A stretch of 64,000 bases of DNA, taken from the NCBI RefSeq assembly GCF_035046485.1, contig NC_085137.1:373426706-373490705 (forward strand), in the 5' to 3' direction. Source of the DNA: Aedes albopictus. Taxonomy: Eukaryota; Arthropoda; Insecta; Diptera; Culicidae. The stretch's first letter is position 1. The number at the start of each line of letters is the position of its first letter. Of this stretch, positions 10,386 through 22,140 are shown piece by piece. The position numbers were made by a program, and so were the translations under genes. The notes below the pieces were generated by a model that was not told the DNA's origin, searched no databases, and saw only the letters and a program-made list of their open reading frames with translations.

Positions 10386-12354
10386 CCCGATGTAACTCAT
10401 TGAAGAATCCCTGAAAAAAAACCTCTTGAAGGTTTCCCAGAAGAAATTCCCGAAAGTATCCCAGAAAAAACTCCTGAAGAAACTCCTGAAAAAAATCTCC
10501 GAAGAATTCCTAAAGAAATCCCTGAATGAAAGGTAAAGGCTAGGTAAAGGGATCTCCTCAGAAACTCCTGGATTTTTTTTTGTAGAAAGAAATCTTTGAA
10601 GGAACTCTTAGAGGAATCCCTGAAATTTGTGAAGGATTTCTGAAGAACTCTTGGCGGAAATCATGAAGGAACTCTTAAAGATATCCTTGAAGGAAGTCCA
10701 GCAGGTATCTCTAAAATAACTTTTGTAAGAATGCTGTAGGAACTCCCGAATAATCCCCTGTAGAAACTCATAGAGAAATTCCTAAGAAATTCGCGAGCGA
10801 ATTCCCAATTTTCCTACGGTTCATTGGCTATACATAGTTTGGTCCTTTAGTTAAGCATAGTTTAGTCCTGGAAAAATCCATGTACGTACAAATCCCCGAA
10901 AGAAATCCTGGAGGAACTCTTCAAGGTAACCCCGAAGGTATCCATGAAAGAAATCCTAACGAATCTCCCGAAAGAATCTCTGTAGGAACTCTTGGAGGAA
11001 TTGCTTAAGGAACTCCTGGACGAATTACTGAAAGAACTCTTTGAGGAAACCCTGGAAGAATTCATGAAAGAACTACTGAAGGAATTCTAAAGAAATCCCT
11101 TAAGGAAATTCTGGAAGAATTCTCAAGGGAACTCATAGAAGAAAATTATTGGAGTATTTCCTGAAGGTATCTCAAAGGGGAAATTTCTTAGGGAACTCTG
11201 GAGGAATCCCTGAAGAAATTCCTGGAAGAATCTCTGGAAAAACTCCTGGAAGAATCCCTGAAAAAAAATCTGGGATGAATCCCTCAAGGAACTCCTAAAG
11301 GCATTTCTGAAGAAAATCCAGCAGATATCCCAAACAAAAATCCTGAAAGAACTCTTGGAGAAATCGCTGAAAGAACTCTTGGAAGAATCGTTGAATAAAC
11401 TTCTTAAAATATTTCTGAAAGAATGCTGAAACAACCACCAAATAAACTCTTGAGGAATCCCTCAAAAAAAAATCCTAGAGGAATTTCTGAAGAAACTCAT
11501 TTTCAAAGGGAGTCTAAAAGAAAGAACGCTTGAAGAAATTTGTGAAGGATTCCTCTTTAGGAACTCCTGAAAGTATCGCTGAAAAAAACTACTGGAGAAA
11601 TCCCTGAAAAAGGCATTCCTGAAAGAACTTCTGACTAAAAACTGAAAGTATCTCTGATGCAACTGTTGGAGAATCCTCGTAGGAACGCTTGTAGGATTTT
11701 GCAAAGCTCTCCTGTAGGAATCCCTAAAAGAACTGCTAGAGGAATTCACGAAAAGAAACTTCTGGAGTAACCCGAAAAATCCTAAAGGTATCTCTGAAAG
11801 AACTCATGAAGGAAGCCTGGATGAATTCATGTAAGAATGCTTGCAGGAACTCCTGGAGGAATTCTTGCAGCAGCTTCTGGCGGAATCCTTGTTTGCACCT
11901 CTGGAGGGATACTTACAGAACATCCTTGGAATACTTACTGGAGGAATTTTTGAAGCAACACCATGGTAAATATCTGAAGGAACTCTGGAGTTATCTCTAA
12001 AAGAACTCCTGAAAAATACCCGAAAGTACAGTGTCTCTCTTTTATTCCATTTAGGTACAACTAAATTTACAATTTATTATCATACTTTACTTAGATGTTT
12101 CGTATGTAGCTCCACTGAGTTGTGTGATGCACCTCAAGGATGTACCTACAATCCAACATAAAGAATTTTTGAAGGAATGCTAAAGCAAATCTTGAAGGAA
12201 CCTAGGAGAAATTCCTGTAGGAACTCTTGGAGCAATTCCTGAATGAACTCCTGGAATAAACCTTGAAGGAACTACTTAAGGTATCCCATGTGAATATGAA
12301 ACCCAGATGGGACTGTTATGCGAATAGGGGCAGTGAATGTATCACAGGAAGAGA

Positions 12355-12771
12355 CTCGAGAGCAGGGATGAGAACACCCACTTGCAACGAGTTACATTCA
12401 CTTGCTATTTTCTCAGCTCCAAAGCGTGCAATCAAGAAGCGATGTATGGGCGACTTTTGCCTTGTGATTTCGTCTAAAACTTTGCCGAATAGAGTAGGGT
12501 TCGCACACGAATCCCAAGGTCGTGACAGAGCTGTGAAAGCAACTCTCCACGAAGTGAGTGTAATTTACATTCACCTCGTGGAGAGTTGCCTTCGCAGTTC
12601 CCTCATGACTTCGGTATGCGTGTGCGACCCCTACTCTATTCGGCAAAGTTTTAGACGAAATCACAAGGTAAAAGTCGTCCATACATCGTTTCTTGATTTC
12701 CCGCTTCTGAGTTGAGAAAACTGCAAGTGAGTGTAACTCTTTCCAAGTGAGTGTTCCCATCCTTGCTCGAG
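12355..12771. mobile_element. 417-bp fold-back element in the 12-bp repeat domain
   Basis: Two arms of about 205 bp are inverted copies of each other, centred near 12563, and both end in CTCGAG. I judge the arms at about 85 percent identity; shared blocks include GTGATTTCGTCTAAAACTTT and GGCAACTCTCCACGA with their complements. The element encodes no transposase. Open frames inside exist on both strands only because the arms mirror each other. Confidence 0.85.
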
Positions 12772-13324
12772 AGACAACCTTGAAGGAAATCCGGCAGGTA
12801 TCCCTGAAAGAATACTTTAAGAAACTTCTGGAGTAATCCGTGAAGGAACTCTTGAACTCTTGCAGGAGCTTTCTGAGAAATCCCTGAAGTAAATCCTTGG
12901 ATTATTTCCTGGAAGAATGCCTGCAGAAACACATTAGGAAACGCCTGATGGAATCCTTGAAGGAAATCCTGGAAGCATTTCAGAAAAAAAAACTCGTGTA
13001 AGAACTCCTAACGGTATCCTTGGCGAAACTTCTAAAAGAACTCATTAATAAATTACAGGAGGGAGGTTTATGGAGTCTCTGAAGAAACTCTGGAAGAAAA
13101 TTCCCTGTACCTAGTAACTCTTGAAGGAATTCCTGAGGGAACTTCTGGAGGAACTCGTGAAAAACCTTCTGGATGAATCTCTGAAGAAACTCCTGAAAGA
13201 ATACTCGAAGGAACTCCTAAAAGAATTCCTGAAAGAACTGCTGATAAATTCCTGAAGGTATCCTTAAGAAATCGTTGAAGTAGATCCTGGAAAAAAAAAC
13301 AATTCTAAAGGAACTCCTGGATGA

Positions 13325-13478
13325 ATGGATCACTAAAATAACTAAAATGGCCGCTATAAAATGAACAGATAGCGCAACAGATGTTTGGCATAACTCGACT
13401 GCTATCACAACGTTAAAGGTCATTCACGGTGGCTCCTTTGTTTTGGTGCGGCAACTGCCAGAAAAGTTTGCTTCAATG
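13325..13478 (+). repeat. ~150-bp dispersed repeat, copy 1
   Basis: It runs from AATGGATCACTAAAATAACT to about AAAAGTTTGCTT and matches the reverse complement of 54826-54982. Shared blocks in the same order are GATCACTA, ATAACTAAAA, AACTCGACTGCTATCAC and CGGTGGC with TTTTGTTTTG. The type of element is unknown. Confidence 0.75.
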
Positions 13479-14015
13479 ATCCATTCCTGAAGAAACTTCT
13501 AGTATCCTTGAAGGAAATCTAGCCAGGAAAGAATTCCTGATGAAATGCTGTAAGAATCTTATATTGAACCCTACGAGAATTTCTGGAGTATTATCTGGAG
13601 GAACTTCTGGAAGAATCCCTGAAAAAACTCCTAGAGGATTCCGTGAACTTCTAATGGTATCCTCGAAGGAAGTCCAGCAACTATTCCTGAAAGAACTCCT
13701 AAAGGAATCCTTAACCCTCGAGCGATCGCGCTGTCGTATTTTATACAACACGTTGAAAAAATCTCGCTTTTTGTACTCAGCATCAGCGTGGTGCTGGTGA
13801 TGTTGGCCAACCGCGCTAGTTACGGAAGGTTAAAGGAACTTCTAGAAGAATATCTAGGGAGAATCCATGAAGGAACTCCTGGAGAAACTCTTATAGAACT
13901 CCTAGAGGAATGCCTGAAGAGTTAAACTTTTTTAAGTGTTTTCTGGTGGTATCCCTGGGGGAATCCACGAGGAATAGCTGAAATATCTGTTTAGGAGCCC
14001 ATGAAGGAACTCCTG

Positions 14016-15775
14016 TAATAATATATGGCAGTATAATAGAAAGAGTTTCTATAAAATTATGTTTATAACAAATTGTCTTATTCGTCTTAGGATTTGGATG
14101 CATGTAATGGACCCACTAAGCAACAGAAGTTCATTTCTGATGTTGCTTATAATGGACCCAGTCGGGGTTCAATATAGAATTGTTTACAAATATGTTGGTG
14201 CATATTGGTCCCCCATTTGTTTTCCATGTTATCTATCTCACTGCCAAAGTTGCCTATAGGGGATACTCCTGGGATCAATTAATTTGGGCATTTACTTTTT
14301 GGTTTTCCAGTAGGGGTATCACTACAGGGAAAGAGCCCATTACTAGCACTAAACCACTCATTGTCGATTAGTGTACTTAAATGTTTTGCACCCTTGCACG
14401 AAGCTGAGTTCCCAGTTCCAATGTCGTGCACGTCTGCCATGCACTACTCCAGTGCGCACGATTTTAGAGAGGGAAGGAGCCCAGCCAACCACATATCGTA
14501 AATCATTGTGTGGAAAAAATCATATATTTTCATATATTGAATCAGAATTGTATAATAATATGTATATTTGTTGACAATGATTGCGTAAAATCGCATTTCA
14601 TGCCAAATTAAATTTCAATTGCGATTTTGTTTCATATAGTCGTCTCCGATCATAAAAGGTGCGAGATACTGTCGGTAGGATCGCACAAAATCGGATAGAA
14701 TCGTGAAAAAAATATACATTCTTAGTATCAAGCTGCAAGTTCGCTAGCATCGTATATATGATTTCATTGAATCGTGGAAATCGTTGCTTCACATCGTATA
14801 TGAATCTGCTAATTCGAGCTTGCTACCTAAAGGTATGATGAAAATCGATGAAATCGCATACAACTATAACAATGTTGTATATTGATCGTTTGCGTCACAC
14901 TTGCGTCGTATACGAAGTGAATGAAATCGTAGAAATCGTATATTCATTTTTACAGTCGCATATGATTGTTACTGCACTTTTAATAGTCGAATTTTAATCG
15001 CGTAAATCGTGAATGGTCTTGTTTACGCATTTGTATGATGGAGAAAAAGAAAAAAAAAGGTATTCATCACAAATTTGTATTTTTGTTGTTGTTGACACAT
15101 TCCAACCATGGTAGCAATAATTTCAACCAAATATATAGATTTTCATACTAGCAGATGATCTCCAATAAGTGATGTATAGATTCCAACAACGATGTGAATT
15201 CCGGGCCTCTTGCACGGCGCCACTTTTGGCGCCACTCAATGCACAACAACAACGCTCCCACCACAAGTCTCGCACCCTGTCATGCTAATTTTTATTCGTT
15301 TCATGCCATTCACTTTTATTCGTTTCATGCCATTCACTTTGAACTCTCTATTTTCAACTTGGCAATATAGCCAATAGAGATGACGCGCAATTCTCAATCA
15401 AAGGACCTAAGTTCGATTCCCATTGAACACCAATTGTTTTTTTTTATTTGAAAATCTTGAGTCGTATATTGGTACTCTCAATCGTAATAAGATCATGCAT
15501 AATCGTATATTTAGACGGATAAAATCGGCGAAATCGTAGACATTTTTCGAGAAATCGTAAATTATGTTGGATGGAATCGCAGTAATCGTATATATGTTTC
15601 GATATGGCCTCCACTTTAGTATGTATATGCCTGTTTCGTGCATTGAATACGATTTCTTTGGTGCTATATATGTGTGACTATTTCAGTTGCAATTTCGATA
15701 TAGCAACCGAATTGCTGGCTGGGGAGCCCAGATCGCCAGATCCAAAGTCGTGCGCGCTGGGGGAATGCACAATTA
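14016..15775. other. AT-rich stretch with scattered ATCGTATA motifs; no gene
   Basis: Between about 14580-15010 and 15460-15600 the words AATCGTA, ATCGTATA and AAATCG recur at irregular spacing, suggesting a very old simple repeat. At 15370-15430 a tRNA-like stretch with a B-box-like AAGTTCGATTCCC followed by a T tract could be a SINE remnant. The region 14090-14360 has open frames with no recognised motif. Confidence 0.45.
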
Positions 15776-15871
15776 GGGCCGATTTCTTCACCTCGGCTTA
15801 ACTGGTAAGCCAGGCTTACCCATATAGTTAAACCTGGTTTAACGCTTAAGCCCGGGTGAAGAAATCGCCCC
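15776..15871. mobile_element. 96-bp MITE with TTA target duplication
   Basis: The left end GGGCCGATTTCTTCACC and the right end (complement GGGGCGATTTCTTCACC) are inverted repeats of about 25 bp. TTA flanks both sides (15773-15775 and 15872-15874). A 3-bp TWA-type duplication is typical of PIF/Harbinger elements, so this is probably a Harbinger-type MITE. It is too short to code for anything. Confidence 0.8.
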
Positions 15872-15909
15872 TTAGTGCTCGACTTTAAGCTGGGGTCCAT
15901 CTACGCGTA

Positions 15910-16843
15910 GGGGTGGTGGGGGTAAAGTGGACAGGTGGGGTAAAATGGACAGGGTACAGTTTCATGGCTTTTATTGTTTTTCAAAATGTTTCAACGATTG
16001 AAGCTTATACCTTAGCATGAATCATTATACTTTTGCTGATCTTGAACATTAAAATCAAATAAACCTCTTCAAGATGACAAAAACTTTGAAAATCACGTGA
16101 AAAATCGGAAATGATGTAAAATCTGCTTATAACTGCTAAGGTTTTCTCGTAAGTTATTTTCAAATTATTACAAGTTTTACACCCCAAACCAATGAAGTCC
16201 ACGTAGAAGAATATATTTGATCGAAAAAAAAAATTTGTTTTGTTAAAAAAAAGTTTTGGGATAATTTTTGACAAAATCAGACCGTGGGGGTAAAATGGAC
16301 AATCGGTTCAAATTTCACCAAAATTTCATATTTTTTTTGCAAAACTTCAGAATCATCAGCCATTATACCTATCGTGAGATAGTTGAAGTAAAAAGTTAAA
16401 AAAAATTTTTTTGATCGACAAAATATAATTTTCATGCAAAACAGTGCTTATTTTTTACACTATTTTTACAATAATTATTTAAGTGTGTTTCAAAGTTTGT
16501 ATTAAAAGTTTTAAAACAACAAAATAAAGGTATCGTATGAAATTTGATAGTTTGTATTTAAAAACATAGAAAGAATATGCTGTTATATAACTTTTAACGA
16601 CTTGTTCATTTTACCCCATCGATTGTCCATTTTACCCCCACCAATTTTTTTCACGCTATTTTGATGCACGATTTGGTGAAGAAAATAATCAAAGAAAACA
16701 ATATTTTTTAAATGCAACCCCTTACAAGATTTCTAGAATATATCATTACCTTCCATGTTACTCGGAAAAGCAGATGGATTTTGCCGCATTTCCACGGGAA
16801 ACGATCAAAATGCTTAGGTTGTCCACTTTACCCCCACCACCCC
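15910..16843. mobile_element. 934-bp TA-flanked MITE (GGGGTGGTGGGGGTAAAGTGGACA termini)
   Basis: The ends are inverted copies over about 24 bp and are flanked by TA (15908-15909 and 16844-16845), as in Tc1/mariner elements. The word GTAAA(A/G)TGGACA recurs inside the element near both ends (about 15937, 16288, and as complement near 16605 and 16625), giving subterminal iterations. No transposase frame is present. Termini and iterations resemble those of the element at 62813-63722. Confidence 0.85.
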
Positions 16844-17341
16844 TATGCTATCACCCGCCCTTCTTTGTGAACGTATCCCTACCTTGTTGTTGTTGGTTTC
16901 TTCCGGCTCCACCAAACCCAATCCTTGCGCAATACTATCAACGCTGATGTATATTGACTTCCCTTCCGTCTTGGTCCTTACACCATTCCTCTCAATCGAT
17001 TCACGGGAAGAGCATCCATCGGCAGATTGAGTGGGTTGCGGAGAGGGTATTCTCGGACCCCGGACTGGTGGTTTCCCCAACTTGAACCACTGAACCAGTC
17101 TGAACCACAACTTTCCCGGCTCGACCAGACGTAAATATTCAAATTGCAGCTCCTTCTGCCGCTTTTTGGATACTTTCCAGAAGACCGTCCTTGTTTTTCT
17201 ACAAAAATAAAACAAAGAGATTATGGTTACCTTCATCCAAAAGTAGTTTTCTATGTGGAAATCCACCAATATAAATCCAAATCTCTCTGGGTTTTTCAAG
17301 AATTCATCCTGTGTACAAACCTGAGATTGCAGCTCCAACAA
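16814..17341 (-). pseudogene. Unrecognised 175-codon coding remnant, cut by a MITE
   Basis: I do not recognise this protein. The frame is open for 175 codons and looks coding in its downstream half, with basic and then Ser/Pro/Gln-rich sequence. A segment at about 17185-17216 looks like a very short intron (GTAACC to TTTTGTAG), but at 32 nt it is too short for a normal insect intron and does not keep the frame. The last codons run into the end of the MITE at 16843, so the 3' end is replaced. The 5' side is interrupted by the hairpin element at 17345-17530. A frame starting at 17595 on the same strand could be the original N terminus. It may be a dead host gene or a transposon ORF. Confidence 0.3.
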
Positions 17342-17344
17342 GTT

Positions 17345-17530
17345 AATGTCGTTTTCGTTTTTGATTCAGTTCCAACCTGGGTTGGAACTGGATGAGATCA
17401 CAGTGTCAACCCCAACCCGACTTCGGTTTCGCTTGTACTAAAGTTTGTTTGAGTTTGTTTGACGTTTGTTTGTTTACACATTTTCCGCCAATCCAGGTCC
17501 AACCCAGGTTCAAAAACGAATTCGACATAA
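17345..17530. mobile_element. ~185-bp hairpin MITE
   Basis: The left end (ATGTCGTTTTCGTTTTTGA, then AACCTGGGTTGGAACTGGAT) is mirrored on the right by the complement of ATGTCGAATTCGTTTTTGAACC plus TGGGTTGGACCTGGAT. The left arm carries a 9-bp extra stretch. Flanking AACTT-like bases may be a target duplication. No coding capacity. Confidence 0.65.
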
Positions 17531-17595
17531 GTTGCATTGCCACCGTCAGGGTCTACATTTTCCCGCAGTTGATGATTGTTACTTGGTGGAGGCAT
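17531..17595 (-). pseudogene. Possible 5' coding end of the remnant at 16814-17341
   Basis: On the minus strand a CACC-ATG context at 17595 opens a frame beginning MPPPSNNHQLRENVDPDGG. It meets the MITE after about 22 codons. The MITE separates it from the downstream frame, and I could not show that both parts share one frame. This is inference from position and strand only. Confidence 0.25.
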
Positions 17596-18417
17596 GGTGT
17601 TCCGGTGAACGTATCTTTTACACTTTTCGCAAAATTTTTTTGTTTCCTGAAAAGTAGATATTTACATAAATTTATGCTGATTATTGCTTAAAATAAAATG
17701 ATTACCTTTGCGTTTGCTGCCGATTCATGTTTACTTTGGGAGAAACCACATGCTTTGTTTTCATTTGACAGATGGATAAACATGAATCCATGTATATTCA
17801 TAATGCCCATGTATAGGCAAACGAGGATCAACCAGAATCAAGGCAGAAGTTTTCAATCGAAAAAATGTATGGAGATTTGGACATTTTTTCAATTATTTTA
17901 AAAATTTCGAAATTTTGGCAAAAAATATTTGGTAACGCAGATAGCTATTATTATTACCTACAACCTGTACCAAATATTTTTTCCGATAAAACGATTATTA
18001 AGTCAAAAACCCAGTTTTTGTAAATTTCTTAATATATTTTAAAGTTGAAAAACTCCTGCTCACTAGCGCCATCTGTTGCAATTACCGTCAAAGCTGGTAA
18101 TCCATTTGAGTCACCAAATACATTTTCCTTACTTTTTTAGCAAGGAATTTCAGAAAACCGGCACTTTAAACATTTTTGAAGACAAGGTATAAATAGTGGG
18201 CCGATCTCAGCGCCCAATACAAATTTTCAAAACTTTTATGCAAAACAGATTTTCTGCGTGCTATCTCAGATGACGCCATCCTGAATACTTAAGGCGATTT
18301 GGAAAACAATGTATTTTATTTACGTTCGTCTATGTATAGGTCTTGAGCACAGAAAGTTTCATTTCATTCCGTGGTAATTTGACTAAGTAACAGGATAACG
18401 TAGTAACGGCCTTTATC
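17596..18417. other. Unassigned AT-rich sequence
   Basis: No gene, no clear terminal repeats. Short frames on the plus strand lack motifs. Confidence 0.5.
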
Positions 18418-18648
18418 TTAAGGTTGAAGGATTCGTCATTGACATAATCGTCATCATTGAAAACTCGAAAGCAGTTTTCTCGTTCAAAACTGAAATTTCC
18501 GCAGTGAAAATGTGTTCACTGTACTCCATTCTCCACCCACAATACAGTGAATACATTTTCACTGCGGAAATTTCAGTTTTGAACGAGAAAACTGCTTTCG
18601 AGTTTTCAATGATGACGATTATGTCAATGACGAATCCTTCAACCTTAA
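18418..18648. mobile_element. 231-bp near-perfect hairpin ending in TTAA
   Basis: Two 106-bp arms (18418-18523 and 18543-18648) are inverted copies with a single mismatch near 18514; the loop is 19 nt. The palindrome ends exactly at TTAA on both sides and the flanking bases do not pair. TTAA is the target duplication of piggyBac-type transposases, so a piggyBac-type MITE is possible, although the termini (TTAAGGTTGAAGG) are not a piggyBac end I know. Transcription in either direction would give a 106-bp RNA duplex. Confidence 0.9.
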
Positions 18649-19009
18649 AACTGGCTTTCCCGGCAAACATCGTTCTGCCTGCCTACTGTGTTTTTGACAT
18701 GTAGCTTTGTAGGGAAATGCCCCGTAAAATGGAATTTCAAACTTTCTCGTTTCCGGTGCGTTCCCGTTCGATTTTCCCGAATAATTTTTGTACGAACACG
18801 TCGGAGTCCTGCACGAATGAAACAGTGAAAGAATGGGTAGATCCGTTGGCCCTTTACCGAGCCTATTCGTGACATACAAACACCATTGCATTTTTATTTA
18901 TATATATAGATAGATAGCTCATCAAATGTCAGGGGGATTACAGATTACAGTTGGATGTGTAATGTTACAGTTCATTGTGAGAATAACTACTGTTACTGTC
19001 AAAAGCTAA
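18649..19009. other. Unassigned spacer
   Basis: No feature recognised apart from a short TATATA/GATA run near 18898-18918. Confidence 0.5.
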
Positions 19010-20045
19010 ACTTTAGAACAGAATGTCCCAAAGGTTCATAATAATATATAGTAGACTTTAGGTTGGTCCAGTAACCGCGATTGATCATGCAACGTTACTC
19101 AGTATATCAGATATGGCTGCTGTTACGAGTGTAGACCTGAAGTTCTGAATTCCCAGATAATTTGGCTGATCTGGAATAGTCCTATAATGTCTAAATGACA
19201 TTTGAGATTTCAAGAGCTTCACGGATCTCAGCAGATTATGCAATGCTATTATTTACAACTTTATTGTATGACAGTTTGGACGACCCTGAATGTCGTTCAC
19301 TGAATGTCCGATAGGTTTATAATAATATAAAATAGACTTCAGATTGGTTAAATATGCAACGTTACTCTGTATAGCAGATATGGCTGCTGTTACGAATGTA
19401 GACCTGAAGTTTTGAGCTAGAAGGTAGTTTGGCAGACCTGGAATATACCTAGAGTGTCACACATAAAATTATTATTGTAGATTCGAAAGACTTTATTAAA
19501 GGACAGTTTAGACGACCCTGAATGTCTCAAAGATTATTAGAAATTTCTAGTAGACTTCAGGTTAGTCTAGTAAGCGTAGGTGATTATCTGATATACTCCG
19601 TATATCAGATATTGTTGTTGTTACGAACCTGAAGTTCTAAACTCCCAGATAGTTTGGCTGACCTGGAATATTCCTATAATGTCTCTAAATGGCATTTGAG
19701 ATTTCAAAAGCTTCACGGATCTCAGCAGATTATACAATGATATTATTTATGGCCTAGATTTGAAGGACTTTATTATAGGATAGTTTGGACGACCCTGAAT
19801 ATCCCAAAGGCTTATAATAATATCAAACGGACTTCAGATTTTTGTTTTTTAAATTTGTAATTTTTTAATTTATTATTCAACGTAAACCTGTTAGTTACAT
19901 AACTTTTAACCAAGTCAAGGACTAGATTGATACAGTAAGCGCGGATGAATATGCAACGTTACTCAGTATAACAGATATGGCTCCTGTTCCGAGTGTAGAC
20001 CTGAAGTTCTGAACTCCAAGCTTGTTTGGCTGACTCGGCTTTGCT
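19010..20045 (+). repeat. Four diverged tandem units of a ~230-370-bp satellite
   Basis: The core GTTACTCAGTATATCAGATATGG followed by TGTAGACCTGAAGTTCTGA begins near 19093, 19363, 19592 and 19958. Intervening text such as TTTGGCTGATCTGGAATA, GCTTCACGGATCTCAGCAGA and GACGACCCTGAATGTC also repeats in order. Unit length varies because of internal gaps and insertions, including an AT-rich insert near 19840-19915. Confidence 0.85.
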
Positions 20046-20560
20046 TTATGATGATCACATTTAAAGAAAAAAAAACCTAAATTTATCGCCCCTACTTCAT
20101 TTCCATTCAAATGTTAAACTTAAAGTGATCCGAAACTGCAGGAAGGCTGTACAGTCTATAACACACAGTCGTAGAAAGATCCCAACAACTGACCTTCAAT
20201 CGGCGAGTACCGAATTGCACCCAGGTTTAGCATTCAAGGTCCCGACTTCGAGAGCAATTACACAAGCCTCCAGGAATTTCTCTCCGTACCCAGACGTGTT
20301 TGCAAATATTTCTAAGTAGATATATACCGACAACAGGCGACGGAAATCGTAAAATTGTTACGCTGATTGTGTAACAGTGTGTGGCTACTTGTTCTTTTTC
20401 GTGGCCTTACGGTTGTACTACTGCTGACACAAGGCCTGCCACCAGATCAGTGGCTTCCACAGCTATTTATCAATATGAAGCTTTCAACGCCTGTCCATGC
20501 GAAATAAATCCGTAATCTTAAGTTTTGTTATTTGACGCGACGATAGATTCACGACCACCA
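20046..20560. other. Unassigned sequence
   Basis: Short plus-strand frames at 20125-20319 show no motif. No repeat boundaries are visible. Confidence 0.45.
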
Positions 20561-21060
20561 GGCAACAGGAGGTCCCACATCTCCACTAGAAAAACGCTAT
20601 TTACCATCACTTGCTGCACTGAGCCGGATATCAGCAAACGTGCTGGACTCGCTCTGCACGAATTTCAGGGATCTAAAGTTCGATGTGTTCTTATTGCTAT
20701 CTTTCTACAAACACCAGTACGATGGCGCCAGAAGAGAATTCTATATTCGGTTTGCAGCTACTGGTGGAGCTTCTCGCAGGTACGGTGGATGCCGATGAGA
20801 GTGCAACCACAAGATTCTCAGAGAACGTGGGGATACGTTTATTGTAGGAGCAAAGCAACGACGAACACATGGTCCGGTCGGTGGTAAGCTTTCGCCGATT
20901 GCTTGGCTTCCTGATGATGGCCTGCTGATGCGCGTGGGCGGTGGGTGGTAAACAACTCCGGATTCTTGGGAATGAGAAACACTCTCGCTCTTATTGGAGG
21001 ACCTGACGGGGCTGCCATCTGCGAGTGGTCGGGATGCAGAGCTGCATCGAGGCGTCAAAA
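20561..21060 (+). pseudogene. Probable BEL/Pao pol fragment, broken
   Basis: One plus-strand frame is open from about 20592 to 20801 and reads like a real protein (LPSLAALSRISANVLDSL onward). After a stop, the frame near 20860-20950 reads KLSPIAWLPDDGLLMRVGGG. The DDGLLxRVGG motif is characteristic of the region just before the integrase of BEL/Pao polyproteins. Stops follow directly. It is therefore a short decayed pol piece, not linked to the gag-only BEL element at 26.4 kb. Family assignment rests on this one motif. Confidence 0.4.
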
Positions 21061-21452
21061 GAAAGAAAAAAACAAATTACAGATTGTAAAATTGTAAAAG
21101 TTGGTTGTAAAACTGAAGTAGTGCAAAAAAGTCATCTTCCATGGGGTAAGATGCCAGTTAATGACGACATGCAAAAATATCGTCCATTCCTTTACAGAAA
21201 TTTCAGACCCTTTTTTTTATAGAATGAGAAAATCTGCAACAGATACCTACCCAAGAGGTGGTTCCTCGGGTGATGTGGGGATCGACCCACTAAAAACTCA
21301 TTCTCTCTCTTCCTTACCTTCGCGGTACGCCCGTTAGGGGGACCGTACATGAGTACACTCTAATAGTAAGCGTTCCACCAGCTACCGCCTTAAGTTGTTC
21401 ACTCTCCCCTGGAGGCTCGGGTCCTGGCTAGTACTTAGACTACCCGTTGAAC

Positions 21453-22140
21453 TCAAGCTCCTGGATGGGGAAGGGGGGCCAACTCAACTAGCTGTTGTTC
21501 GGCTCGCCATTTACTCTGTAGTTCAAGTACGATACGAGAAACCGTGGAAGTAACGGAGTCCCACTTGTCCGCCCCCATACACATCCTTTCAACAATGTTG
21601 TCAGGCGTGATATCTCTACCGCATACCTCCTGCATACTCGACCTTTGCTCCACGAAACGTGGACATTCAAAGAGCACATGCTCCGCGGTCTCGTCGCAGT
21701 CTGCACACTCCGGACATGCGGGGGAGCCTGCGTGTCCGAATCTGTGCAGATACCACCTAAAGCACCCATGGCCTGACAGAAATTGAGTCAAGTGAAAATT
21801 CACCTCGCCATGGGGCCTGCTCGTCCACTTGGACACGCTCGGTATGAGCCTGTGTGTCCATCTACCCTTGCTGGAGGAATCCCATTCGCTCTGCCACTTC
21901 AGCATAGACGAGCTTCTGGCGATACGCCTCGCCCCTCTTATGCCGCGTCGCTCGAAGCATTCTTCATCCTCTGCCACCACTAAAGCTATGGGCATCATGC
22001 CCGCTAGCACACATACCGCGTCCTTTGAGACCGTGCGGTATGCGCTCACCACCCTAAGGCACATCAGCCTGTGGGTACTCTCAAGTCGCTTCACGTTTCG
22101 GTTAACCACTAGCGCCTTCGACCATGCAGCGGCGAAGTAG
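21453..22140 (-). pseudogene. R1 ORF2, C-terminal part with zinc finger
   Basis: About 218 codons follow the RT part after a frameshift near 22125-22140. The segment carries CPEC and then CDETAEHVLFEC, the Cys/His finger typical of the R1 ORF2 C terminus and thought to help target DNA or RNA binding. A conserved lead-in (VNRNVKRLESTHRLMCLRVV) is as in other R1-like proteins. The frame ends at 21453. The upstream part overlaps the RT frame in another register, which shows a small deletion rather than separate genes. Confidence 0.85.

Larger units (their letters stand above)
10386..14015 (+). repeat. Degenerate 12-bp repeat domain, GGAA(T/C)TCCTGAA type
   Basis: Most of this 3.6 kb is built from drifting copies of a 12-base unit such as GGAATCCCTGAA or GGAACTCCTGGA. 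Because 12 is a multiple of three, some frames stay open for long runs and give false Ser/Asn/Arg/Phe-rich or Glu/Leu-rich proteins. The domain is interrupted by an unrelated segment near 12040-12150, by the hairpin at 12355-12771, by a dispersed repeat at 13325-13478 and by a short segment near 13725-13825. Similar domains recur across the window, mostly in the complementary orientation. Confidence 0.9.

Noticed and set aside
10862..11749. Minus-strand Ser/Asn/Arg/Phe-rich open frames
   Set aside because: They translate the 12-bp repeat; a period divisible by three keeps frames open without selection.
12263..12760. Matching 115- and 150-codon frames on opposite strands
   Set aside because: They look alike only because the arms of the hairpin mirror each other; no motif.
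15360..15430. tRNA-like stretch with AAGTTCGATTCCC and a T tract
   Set aside because: Acceptor and T stems do not pair, and no SINE body follows; kept only as a note in the region entry.
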